DNA of 64,000 nt from Paenalcaligenes hermetiae (GTDB taxonomy: Bacteria > Pseudomonadota > Gammaproteobacteria > Burkholderiales > Burkholderiaceae_B): contig NZ_BAABKD010000001.1 in the NCBI RefSeq assembly GCF_039543645.1, forward strand, positions 1 to 64,000. Reading direction: 5' to 3'. The position numbers were made by a program, and so were the translations under genes. The notes under the pieces were generated by a model that saw only the letters and a program-made list of their open reading frames with translations, was not told the origin of the DNA and did no database searches. Below, one piece after another: positions 43,334 through 50,159 of this stretch. Position 1 is the stretch's first letter; each line of letters begins with the position of its first letter.

Positions 43334-43858
43334 TTACTCGTAGTGCTGGTCTAAAATGCTGGCAAATGCTTGCTCTGCTGTCATCCCCCCACGCATTAAA
43401 GCACTGATGTCTTCTGCGTAGTACTGAATATCATCCGGTAGCCAGTCTCGATTAGCACGAAAATAGTTGTATTTATCCACCTCTATTTGATCAGGCGCCA
43501 CGGCCGTTTTTCTAGCGCGAACGCCAGTACTTTTACGTGCACGCGGTGCCGCACTTGGCGGATTTAAAATTGCTTCTTGTACTTGCTCCAATGAAAATTC
43601 GGCTGAAAGCTGATCGCTCACATTGCCGTTTTCATTTAAGCTATGCAACAAGTGCTTGCCATCAAAACCCATTTTAAAACCACGGTGATTGATCACCTGA
43701 TAAATTGGCGTTTTCGCATGGCCAGGAAACTCAAACTGTACCGTTTGGCCGTATGCCTGCATTTTTTCGGCCACTTCGGTTAAATACTCTACTGACAGGG
43801 AGGATAGCTCACCGTCCCAACGTTTTGCGCGTCTGGTAGTCAAAATATATACACCCAA
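43334..43858 (-). CDS. Uncharacterised protein with basic middle region
   Basis: I do not recognise this 174-residue protein. It has an N-terminal mixed alpha/beta part (about 1-100), a basic Pro/Arg/Lys linker (SAAPRARKSTGVRARKT at about 102-118) and an acidic C-terminal part with LMRGGMTAEQAFASILDQ. The likely start is TTG at 43858; another TTG lies five codons on, and no ATG occurs before residue 33. A soluble nucleic-acid-binding role is possible but not shown. Confidence 0.6.
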   Translation of the reverse strand: MGVYILTTRRAKRWDGELSSLSVEYLTEVAEKMQAYGQTVQFEFPGHAKTPIYQVINHRGFKMGFDGKHLLHSLNENGNVSDQLSAEFSLEQVQEAILNPPSAAPRARKSTGVRARKTAVAPDQIEVDKYNYFRANRDWLPDDIQYYAEDISALMRGGMTAEQAFASILDQHYE

Positions 43859-43940
43859 AAATCAAATCAAACATCTGCGCTGCGTTACAGCGGCTCACTA
43901 TTTTACGCGTTAGCACTGATTTTGTTGAGTTTTTTACACG

Positions 43941-44444
43941 ATGACTTTTTATTATTCACTAACCCATAGCCCTTTGGGCTGGATTTTGTTGGCCACAGCA
44001 CACAATCAGCTCTGTTGGCTGAGTCTAAGTGACTGTGCTTCAACAATAGAACAATCGTTTTTACAACAGTTCCCTCACTACACGGGTAAGAGGCAACGTC
44101 TCCCTACCTCTTATCGAGAGGCGCTAGAGGATTATTTTGTCAACGATCGATTACAAAACCTTGCCATTTCACCACAAGGCACAACATGGCAAAAACGGGT
44201 TTGGCACGCATTAACCCATATTCCCTGGGGACAGACTTGGACTTATTCTGAGCTTGCTCACTACCTTGGGTCACCACGATCGGTGCGTGCGGTTGCTAGC
44301 GCTTGCGCTAAAAACCCAATCGCCCTATTTATTCCCTGCCACCGTGTTATTGCTAAATCAGGTGCCCTACAAGGCTATCGCTGGGGAATAGAGCATAAAG
44401 CCTGGCTACTTGAGCACGAAAAAAGGTCGTGCTCAGGGGGCTAA
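43941..44444 (+). CDS. ogt: Methylated-DNA-protein-cysteine methyltransferase
   Basis: Ogt removes alkyl groups from O6-alkylguanine in DNA. The 167-residue protein has the active Cys133 in IPCHRVIAKSG and the helix-turn-helix region SPRSVRAVASACAKN. It is a single-domain Ogt without an Ada regulatory half. Confidence 0.94.
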   Translation: MTFYYSLTHSPLGWILLATAHNQLCWLSLSDCASTIEQSFLQQFPHYTGKRQRLPTSYREALEDYFVNDRLQNLAISPQGTTWQKRVWHALTHIPWGQTWTYSELAHYLGSPRSVRAVASACAKNPIALFIPCHRVIAKSGALQGYRWGIEHKAWLLEHEKRSCSGG

Positions 44445-44503
44445 GCACGACCAACATGCCCAAAAGGCATGACTTACAGCGAACCTACAACAAATAAAAA
44501 ACC

Positions 44504-44944
44504 TTAATCTGCATCATAATCCAGCGGTTGATAGCTATTCATCTTGCCGATGACACCAGCAAATGCTAGCAAAAAGGCTAAACCACGACGCACTTCGGGC
44601 TCGCGTGCCATGCGCACTAAACCCATTAGTGTTGGGGCATCTTTCATGTCAGAAACCTGAGCACTCGCCATGCGTGCGGCATTTCCGGTTGCCCAGGCTG
44701 CTCCCATCATGTCTTCGCCCGCTTTAGCGATTTTCTCAATCATATATTCATCGGACATGTCCACGAGATCCGCAGCAACCGATGCTAAGTCCACCAAGCG
44801 ATTAAGTCGCCCACCTGCAATCAAAGGCTCCAGCTTATTAATCAAATCCTGCAACCCCATCAAGGTGGCATCATCTTGTAATAAGTGATCAACCTGCTGG
44901 CTCGCCGACTCAGGGGTGGTTGTTTTTTCATGATCCGTTGTCAT
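44504..44944 (-). CDS. DUF1641-domain protein
   Basis: A 146-residue helical protein of the DUF1641 family, with LMGLVRMAREPEVRRGLAFLLAF near the end. The family is repeatedly found beside sulfide:quinone oxidoreductase, as here, ten bases after it. The molecular role is unknown. Confidence 0.85.
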   Translation of the reverse strand: MTTDHEKTTTPESASQQVDHLLQDDATLMGLQDLINKLEPLIAGGRLNRLVDLASVAADLVDMSDEYMIEKIAKAGEDMMGAAWATGNAARMASAQVSDMKDAPTLMGLVRMAREPEVRRGLAFLLAFAGVIGKMNSYQPLDYDAD

Positions 44945-44954
44945 TGATTTCTCC

Positions 44955-46145
44955 TTAGATTAAGCCTCGAGCAACCGCCCAATAAGCACCACGGTTAAAA
45001 CCCTTGCGCATTAAGCCGCCCAACTTATTCGGGGGCGTGGGCTTCACATCCTCGTGATAGTCATACCATAACGGCATACCGTCCTCTAAGCCCATCTGCG
45101 CGATCGCTACCACCCGCCCATCATATTTATCCGAAGTGCGACCAAAGCGAATTTCCGAAGCAATATTATTTACCACTACTGGCGACTGACTATGGCATGA
45201 ACCACCGGCTTTACTAATGGGTAAGTCCACCGTATCACCCAAAACATACACATTTTCCAAACCAATCACTTGTAAGGTTTCATGGTCTGTGGGTAACCAC
45301 CCCTCGCCATCGGCCGCTTGAGAAATCCCCGTATCTCGTACCGCTTTTACCGCACGAATCGGCGGTGTCGCCATTAAAATATCGAAGTTTTCTTCTTTAC
45401 CCTCTTCGGAATACGCTATTTTTTTGTCTGGGTCGACTTTGGCTAAGGTAAACCCACGCTGATGCTTGATGCCTTTTTGCTCAAAAATTGGTGGCAAAAT
45501 ATCGCATGTGTCTTTTTGCATAAACAAGCAATTACGTAATAACTGCGATACCGTGGGATAGGTATAAACAATTTCAATCTGATCCCGCACCCCACGGCGG
45601 CGCAATAAGTCATCGAGCATCAATGTGGTTTCAATCGGAGCGATACCACACTGATGGGGCACATTGTGGGTTTTAGGAAAGGTTACGGTAATAAAAATCC
45701 GCCCTTTTTCAATGGTTTTTAATTTGTCCGCTAACTGGCGTGCGGGCCCATGCTGATAAAAGTGATCGCCCGCTTCTTTTAAGCCTTCGATACGCTCCGG
45801 GGCTGGAATACAACCAGTCGAAATCACCAAATGGTCATAGCCAAATTTTTTACCGCTTTTACATTCCACCTGTTGGCTACTAAAGTCAAAATGTGTGACC
45901 TCTTCTACCTGAAAATCAATTTCAGGGCGGAGCAAACTACGTTGGGGTCGGCGTAGCTCATCACGAAAAAAACTATCAAAGGCCACGTACATAAAAGCCG
46001 GTTTGTAATAGTGCCAGGGAGAGTTCGATAACAACGTAACTTTGACTTTTCCTGTGCGAATTTCAGGGTACATTTTGGTGACCAAATGATTAGCTGTCAT
46101 CGTGCCACCAATGCCCCCACCAATAATTAAAATGTGGTGTGCCAT
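44955..46145 (-). CDS. sqr: Sulfide:quinone oxidoreductase-like flavoprotein
   Basis: SQR oxidises sulfide and passes electrons to quinone through FAD. The 396-residue protein begins with the FAD motif IIGGGIGGTMTANHL. It has three cysteines in the places expected for the active site: Cys112 (STGCIPAP), Cys166 (HQCGIAPIE) and Cys317 (GGSCHSQSP). The assignment is supported by the DUF1641 gene behind it. A TetR-type operator lies within its promoter, and AAGGAG precedes the ATG. Confidence 0.88.
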   Translation of the reverse strand: MAHHILIIGGGIGGTMTANHLVTKMYPEIRTGKVKVTLLSNSPWHYYKPAFMYVAFDSFFRDELRRPQRSLLRPEIDFQVEEVTHFDFSSQQVECKSGKKFGYDHLVISTGCIPAPERIEGLKEAGDHFYQHGPARQLADKLKTIEKGRIFITVTFPKTHNVPHQCGIAPIETTLMLDDLLRRRGVRDQIEIVYTYPTVSQLLRNCLFMQKDTCDILPPIFEQKGIKHQRGFTLAKVDPDKKIAYSEEGKEENFDILMATPPIRAVKAVRDTGISQAADGEGWLPTDHETLQVIGLENVYVLGDTVDLPISKAGGSCHSQSPVVVNNIASEIRFGRTSDKYDGRVVAIAQMGLEDGMPLWYDYHEDVKPTPPNKLGGLMRKGFNRGAYWAVARGLI

Positions 46146-46161
46146 CGCTAAACTCCTTAAG

Positions 46162-46181
46162 TAGAACGAACATTCGTTCTA
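46162..46181. promoter_or_regulatory. TetR-family operator before sqr
   Basis: TAGAACGAA-CA-TTCGTTCTA is a perfect inverted repeat with a two-base centre, 16 bases before the sqr ATG. Its twin lies before the TetR gene at 46832-46851. Confidence 0.85.
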
Positions 46182-46222
46182 ATGATTGGCCTAAAAAATG
46201 CTCTGTTACCAGAGCACCTACA

Positions 46223-46822
46223 CTAAGCTGCGCTCAGCGTGTCCCAAGTATGGCGCCAAAGTTCATCCAGATAATGCAGTAAGGAGTCCGTAATCACATC
46301 ATCCAAACGCAAACATACTAAACGAATTGCCGCACCATACATGAATGCGCTTGCTACAACCGGATCCATGGGTTTTAGCTCGCCGCTTTCGACGCCCTGC
46401 GCCACAAAGCGGCGCATACGTACAAAAGCCGAAGCCGAACAGATGGATTTTTCTCCGGGTAGAAATTCCTGATGTCGAGCATGAATAATAAAAGCCATCG
46501 CATCGGGCTCGGCTTCGGTCAGCTCAAACAACATATGAATCACTGCTTTACAGCGTGCTTGAGCCTCTGTGTGTTGTTGCTCGATATGGTCAAGCAAATC
46601 GTCCATGCGTGCTAACAGATGTTGGTATAGCGCATGCGCAATACCGGTTTTGTCTTTAAAGTGGTGATAGGTAAAACCAACCGACACCCCGCCCGCTGCA
46701 ACAATTTCCTGCACAGAAGTGTTGAAATAACCTTTTTGGCTAAAAAGCCGTAACGCGGCGCGCAATACCGAGGCATGACGCGAACCCATATCGGGAAACA
46801 ATCTACAGGTGGATTCAAGCAT
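46223..46822 (-). CDS. TetR-family transcriptional regulator of sqr
   Basis: This regulator of about 199 residues has an N-terminal TetR helix-turn-helix (about residues 15-65, VLRAALRLFSQKGYFNTSVQ and GGVSVGFTYHHFKDKTG) and a variable helical ligand domain. Two copies of one operator, before this gene and before sqr, show that it controls both itself and sqr. The inducer could be a persulfide or quinone-related signal; this is inference. The start could be ATG at 46822 or at 46789. Confidence 0.9.
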   Translation of the reverse strand: MLESTCRLFPDMGSRHASVLRAALRLFSQKGYFNTSVQEIVAAGGVSVGFTYHHFKDKTGIAHALYQHLLARMDDLLDHIEQQHTEAQARCKAVIHMLFELTEAEPDAMAFIIHARHQEFLPGEKSICSASAFVRMRRFVAQGVESGELKPMDPVVASAFMYGAAIRLVCLRLDDVITDSLLHYLDELWRHTWDTLSAA

Positions 46823-46831
46823 AATCAATAA

Positions 46832-46851
46832 TAGAACGAGGATTCGTTCTA
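46832..46851. promoter_or_regulatory. TetR-family operator before the regulator gene
   Basis: TAGAACGAG-GA-TTCGTTCTA differs from the sqr operator at one arm base and at one centre base. It lies ten bases before the regulator ATG, so it should cover its promoter. Confidence 0.82.
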
Positions 46852-47034
46852 GAGCAATGGTTTAGGTATAAAACTAGCGATAACCCTTAGAGCCGATATT
46901 TTAAAACCGACTCGTTGGCACGCCATAACAATACGTGCTTTAAAAGCGATTATAAAAATAAAGTAAAAAACATTGCGATAAAACAACGACCAAGTACAAA
47001 ACCCCTTGATTTTTTCACAGAGAAAAGGAAACAG
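46852..47034. other. AT-rich intergenic region without a recognised feature
   Basis: Between the TetR operator and the promoter at 47035 I see no gene, repeat or known site. A 91-codon open frame that starts here runs across the promoter and leader and is rejected. Confidence 0.4.
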
Positions 47035-47063
47035 TTCCCAAAATGGGGACTTACCCCTATAAT
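47035..47063 (+). promoter_or_regulatory. Promoter of the ACT-like/porin operon
   Basis: TTCCCA (47035-47040) and a perfect TATAAT (47058-47063) are separated by 17 bases. A start near 47070 would give an untranslated leader of about 240 bases before the first large gene. Confidence 0.65.
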
Positions 47064-47096
47064 AGAGCAATTATTATCAACTCAAGAGGTTAAATC

Positions 47097-47144
47097 GTGG
47101 ATACAGACGAATGTAGTCGATCTAACATCGCGCGTATCGCTTAA
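47097..47144 (+). CDS. Leader peptide ORF 1, acidic start (15 codons)
   Basis: A 15-codon ORF starts at GTG with AGAGG seven bases upstream and encodes MDTDECSRSNIARIA. Three of the first five residues are acidic. It lies about 27 bases into the predicted leader, and its stop is two bases before the first arm of a set of competing hairpins. It is too short to be a stable protein. Its position fits a regulatory leader peptide. Confidence 0.5.
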   Translation: MDTDECSRSNIARIA

Positions 47145-47146
47145 TC

Positions 47147-47185
47147 AGGATTTCAGCCCTCTTGCTGCGTCCTGTTTAGGCAGGA
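47147..47185 (+). promoter_or_regulatory. Competing hairpins after leader ORF 1
   Basis: TCCTG (47170-47174) can pair with CAGGA at 47147-47151 or with CAGGA at 47181-47185, but not both. The first arm starts two bases after the leader stop. A ribosome at the stop would cover it and favour the second pairing. Confidence 0.45.
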
Positions 47186-47308
47186 TGTAGACCAATCATC
47201 TTCCGTTCTGGAATTTGCTTTTCTCCTATATCTCCTTTTTGCATCGTGTAGCCTAGCACTAAGTGATGCGCGCATTATGTTTTGATTCTTTCTTTACCGG
47301 AGATCAAC
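47186..47308 (+). promoter_or_regulatory. C-rich, G-poor leader segment
   Basis: From 47186 to about 47243 the RNA is pyrimidine-rich and low in G (UCUUCC, UCUCCUAUAUCUCC), the composition of a Rho loading site. Then GCATC (47243 region) and GATGC can form a hairpin. GGAG at the end is the ribosome site of the next gene. Confidence 0.4.
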
Positions 47309-47620
47309 ATGCGCTTCACCCAATTTTTGCGCCGGCTAGGTGGACGAGTTTCTTCTCGTGCCTACAACCCGCGCTATCGCCTCACGATTGTGGGCTCAAG
47401 CAACAGCTTACAGAGCATTAAACAACCCCTATACCAGGACTTACGGTCCATAGGGGCATCGATCACGCGTGCCCAAAGCGCCTTGCTGCACGAAGGCCAA
47501 CATGCGTGTACAGAATTAACCATTCACTGCACCGCTGATCGCCCCTTAGTCTTAAACCGCCTTGCCCTCAAACTGGGGCAAAAAGACGGTATTCGTCGCG
47601 TACACGTCGAAGGTCACTAA
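47309..47620 (+). CDS. Small ACT-like protein resembling the MgtC C-terminal domain (copy 1)
   Basis: This 103-residue soluble protein begins at the ATG at 47309 with CCGGAG upstream. The basic start MRFTQFLRRLGGRV is followed by a beta-alpha-beta-beta-alpha-beta pattern (YRLTIVGS, helix around SLQSIKQPLYQDL, ELTIHCTA, helix RLALKLG, GIRRVHVEG). This pattern resembles the cytoplasmic ACT-like tail of MgtC/SapB proteins, but no membrane part is present. The downstream gene has the same layout, so the two look like diverged paralogues. The function is unknown. Confidence 0.6.
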   Translation: MRFTQFLRRLGGRVSSRAYNPRYRLTIVGSSNSLQSIKQPLYQDLRSIGASITRAQSALLHEGQHACTELTIHCTADRPLVLNRLALKLGQKDGIRRVHVEGH

Positions 47621-47644
47621 CAATATTGCATGCTCAGTATGCCT

Positions 47645-47698
47645 TAAAGGAGGCAGGGGCTGTTGCACCCTTTATCTGCAACACCATTTGTAATTTAG
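47645..47698 (+). promoter_or_regulatory. Intergenic leader with strong Shine-Dalgarno and hairpin
   Basis: AAAGGAGG at 47645-47652 is a near-perfect ribosome site but is far from the next gene start at 47708. Ten bases on, a TTG opens an 11-codon frame that ends at TAG (47696-47698), overlapping the ribosome site of the next gene. TGTTGCA (47661-47667) and TGCAACA (47677-47683) form a seven-base-pair hairpin. A second leader ORF is possible but weakly supported. Confidence 0.3.
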
Positions 47699-47707
47699 GA
47701 GAATATC

Positions 47708-48151
47708 ATGCGTTTTTTTACTAAAAAAATGGCAGATGCCAAAATGCGGCACCGTTTATCCATTCGCTGCCACAGCGAACAGTTTGACGCCTTGCGCGAT
47801 ATTGTACGCGCTACTGGCTATGACTATGGCTTGTTATTACGGGCTTGGCAGCAACAGATTTTACGCCAAGGGCGCGATCACTCTGAGCTGAACTTCAGCG
47901 TCGAGTTTGATGCCCACGCCGATCAGTCCACCGCATTTTTACAAAAATTAGTCCAGCGTACAGCAGACATGGATGTACAAAGCATTGGCTTAGAAATTCT
48001 ACAACACGCCGCCAAGCCAATGGCACGTCCCAAACTTAACGACACCCCTGTACGCCAGCGACTACGTGCTATTACCCGACCTCGCTATCAAACGCCACAA
48101 CCCCACCAGCCTTTATGGGGCATGTTGGCTGACCGTTACGATCAATACTAA
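47708..48151 (+). CDS. Small ACT-like protein (copy 2)
   Basis: A 147-residue protein with a basic start (MRFFTKKMADAKMRHR). It then has the same alternating pattern as copy 1: RLSIRCHSEQFDALRDIV, a second helix, SELNFSVEF, STAFLQKLV and DVQSIGLEIL. A basic, proline-rich tail (about residues 105-140, RPRYQTPQPHQPLWG) follows. No known enzyme motif is visible. TAGGAG precedes the ATG by six bases. Paralogy with copy 1 is inferred from pattern and not from alignment scores. Confidence 0.55.
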   Translation: MRFFTKKMADAKMRHRLSIRCHSEQFDALRDIVRATGYDYGLLLRAWQQQILRQGRDHSELNFSVEFDAHADQSTAFLQKLVQRTADMDVQSIGLEILQHAAKPMARPKLNDTPVRQRLRAITRPRYQTPQPHQPLWGMLADRYDQY

Positions 48152-48162
48152 GGAGCCCCCAT

Positions 48163-48231
48163 ATGGACGATGAACCGACGGGAAGGTTAACTCCCACTTT
48201 TTTATCAATTCCTGACTCCTGCGCCACCTAG
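48163..48231 (+). CDS. Leader peptide ORF 2, acidic start (22 codons)
   Basis: AAGGAG, overlapping the stop of the previous gene, lies seven bases before an ATG that opens a 22-codon ORF. It begins MDDEPTGRLTP and ends SIPDSCAT. The start MDDEP is a run of three acidic residues and a proline. That recalls the destabilising nascent-chain motif of the magnesium-sensing leader MgtL (MEPDPTP). The stop codon lies in the 5' arm of a strong hairpin before the porin gene. Confidence 0.55.
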   Translation: MDDEPTGRLTPTFLSIPDSCAT

Positions 48232-48255
48232 GGCAAATCACTTTGCTCTAAGGCG
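48222..48255 (+). promoter_or_regulatory. Hairpin overlapping the leader ORF 2 stop
   Basis: TAGGGCAAA (48229-48237) pairs with TTTGCTCTA (48242-48250) with one G-U pair, and CGCC (48222-48225) extends it to GGCG (48252-48255). A ribosome finishing the leader would melt it. If the ribosome left early it would form, 13 bases before the porin ATG. Confidence 0.55.
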
Positions 48256-48267
48256 TAGTGAGTCCTT

Positions 48268-49389
48268 ATGAGCAAAATCATGTTGAAACACCCTTTTTTT
48301 CCTCTTTTTACTACCGTTATTCTGTCTTCTCTCACCCTACCTGTTGCTGCAGAGAGCGCTTTACAGCTCTATGGCACGCTCGATACGGGCATTAGCTACA
48401 CCAAACAAAGCGGTGAGGCTCGTCACCGTGGCTTAATTAACGGAGGGCAAACCGATTCGATTTGGGGACTGCAAGGCAGTGAAGATTTAGGTAATGGCGC
48501 CCACGCCCTGTTCCAATTAGAAAGCAGCATTGACCTACTTAGTGGTCAGCTCGAAGAAGATGCACTATTTGATCAAAGTGCTCGCCTTGGCTTACAACAT
48601 GAGGGTTGGGGGACACTGTACTTAGGACGCCAAAACCCCGCCTCACAACAATTTAACGAAGAAGTTGAACTCGCGGGCTGGAAAGACTTTGGCTTAGGCG
48701 CACTGATGCGTAATAGCGATAACTACCAACAAAATCAAAGCATCCAGTACTACACACCCTCCTGGGCAGGCTGGCAAGCCGGTTTGGGCTACCAAGCCGC
48801 CGACTGGGACAAATCCTCACTGACGGATCAACCTGAGCGTTTTAATGGTGCTCTACGCTTTGAGGGCGAGAATTTGTACGCGGCCATCAGCTATGATCAG
48901 CACTTACAGTCTCGTCACCCCTACACCCCAAAACACGCCAAAGCCTTACAAGTCAGTGCTAAATACGACTTTGATGCTTTTACACTTGCTGCGGCTTGGG
49001 CAAGGCAAAAAAATGGCTTTGTTGGCTTAAATGGGGGCGAGCAAGCCGCAGAATACTGGGAGGTTGACGCATTAGAAGGCTATGGCGCACCTGAGTTTTT
49101 GCAAGGTGGTAAAGTAGATAGCGTTTTTGTCGGTGCCGCCCTGTCATTGGGCCAAGGGGAGCTTATTGCACAATGGAGTCTTGCTAAACCTAACTGGCAC
49201 TGGGAGGAAACCCAGAAAAAAGCCCGCAAAGTCCAAGTGTATTCCTTAGGCTATGTCTATGATTTATCAGCCCGCACCCAACTCTATGCTTTTGGTGCTT
49301 ACGGTAAAAACTACCACTTGGAGCAGGTTTTTGATGCCTCAAATAGCAGCAGTCGTCGTGCTGCGATTGGGCTCACACATCATTTCTAA
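48268..49389 (+). CDS. Outer-membrane porin
   Basis: A 373-residue precursor with a signal peptide cleaved after PVAA. It has the betaproteobacterial general-porin start ESALQLYGTLDTGISYT, the NGGQTDSIWGLQGSEDLGNG loop, LYLGRQNP and the C-terminal phenylalanine (GLTHHF) needed for barrel assembly. It should form a trimeric 16-strand pore. Its location behind the acidic leader ORF suggests control by the same signal as the two small upstream genes. Its last four bases overlap the convergent ABC ATPase gene. Confidence 0.92.
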   Translation: MSKIMLKHPFFPLFTTVILSSLTLPVAAESALQLYGTLDTGISYTKQSGEARHRGLINGGQTDSIWGLQGSEDLGNGAHALFQLESSIDLLSGQLEEDALFDQSARLGLQHEGWGTLYLGRQNPASQQFNEEVELAGWKDFGLGALMRNSDNYQQNQSIQYYTPSWAGWQAGLGYQAADWDKSSLTDQPERFNGALRFEGENLYAAISYDQHLQSRHPYTPKHAKALQVSAKYDFDAFTLAAAWARQKNGFVGLNGGEQAAEYWEVDALEGYGAPEFLQGGKVDSVFVGAALSLGQGELIAQWSLAKPNWHWEETQKKARKVQVYSLGYVYDLSARTQLYAFGAYGKNYHLEQVFDASNSSSRRAAIGLTHHF

Positions 49390-50159
49390 GATTTAGGAAT
49401 GACGTTTTGAGCATGCTGGCTCACTGCAGCGATGGGAAGATCATACAGTTGAGCAAGTGTGGTTAAGGTCAGGGTGTTGGCAGTATCTCCGGCTGCCATC
49501 ACCTGGCCTTTTTTCAATAACAAGACCTGATCCGCAACCCGATAAGCATGCTCAGGCTGATGCGTACATAAAAATATCGCTAACCCTTGCTCGCGTAAGA
49601 CTTGTATTTGTTCTAAGACTCGGATTTGATTACCAAAGTCTAAGCTGGCCGTAGGCTCATCCAAAATCAGTGCTTGAGGCTCTTGCACCAATGCCCGCGC
49701 CAGCAGCACTAACTGCTGCTCGCCCCCGCTTAGCTGCAAGAACAAGCGCGATGCTAAGTGCTCAATACCAAGACGCGCTAAACACTGCAAAGCCAAATCA
49801 CGATCCTTGGCTGAAGGACTCGCAAACAGGCCAATATAAGCACTGCGCCCCATCATTACGATATCCAATACAGCAAAGGCAAAAATGCTTTGTGTTTGTT
49901 GGGGAACATAGGCAATGTGTTGCGCCAACTCTCGCTTAGACCAGTGCGCTAAAGGGCGACCGAGTATATGAATCTGTCCGGCCAAAGCAGGTTGTAATCC
50001 CAATAAGGTTTTAAATAGGGTGGATTTTCCACTCCCATTTGGGCCGAGCACACACAGCGTTTGACCGGCTCGCAAGCTAAAATCAATGGATGAGCCGATG
50101 GTTTTTGTACCATAGCCAATAGCCAACTGCTGAGCTTGCATAATGACCGTACTAGCCAC
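49386..50159 (-). CDS. ABC importer ATPase (FecE/FhuC type)
   Basis: The 257-residue ATPase has a Walker A GPNGSGKSTLFKTLLG, signature LSGGEQQLVLLARALVQ and Walker B ALILDEPTASLD. It is of the class that energises siderophore, haem, B12 and related importers. A GTG start at 50159 with AAAGGG upstream overlaps the permease end by eight bases; an ATG six codons later is the alternative. It is the last gene of the TonB-receptor operon. Confidence 0.93.
   Translation of the reverse strand: MASTVIMQAQQLAIGYGTKTIGSSIDFSLRAGQTLCVLGPNGSGKSTLFKTLLGLQPALAGQIHILGRPLAHWSKRELAQHIAYVPQQTQSIFAFAVLDIVMMGRSAYIGLFASPSAKDRDLALQCLARLGIEHLASRLFLQLSGGEQQLVLLARALVQEPQALILDEPTASLDFGNQIRVLEQIQVLREQGLAIFLCTHQPEHAYRVADQVLLLKKGQVMAAGDTANTLTLTTLAQLYDLPIAAVSQHAQNVIPKS

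Noticed and set aside
43875..43887. TGCGCTGCGTTAC, similar to sequence downstream of rrn promoter P2
   Set aside because: Too short, with no promoter-like companion elements; probably chance.
46915..47190. A 91-codon open frame upstream of the small ACT-like genes
   Set aside because: It runs through the promoter and the better supported leader ORF in another frame, has no ribosome site and no recognisable domain.
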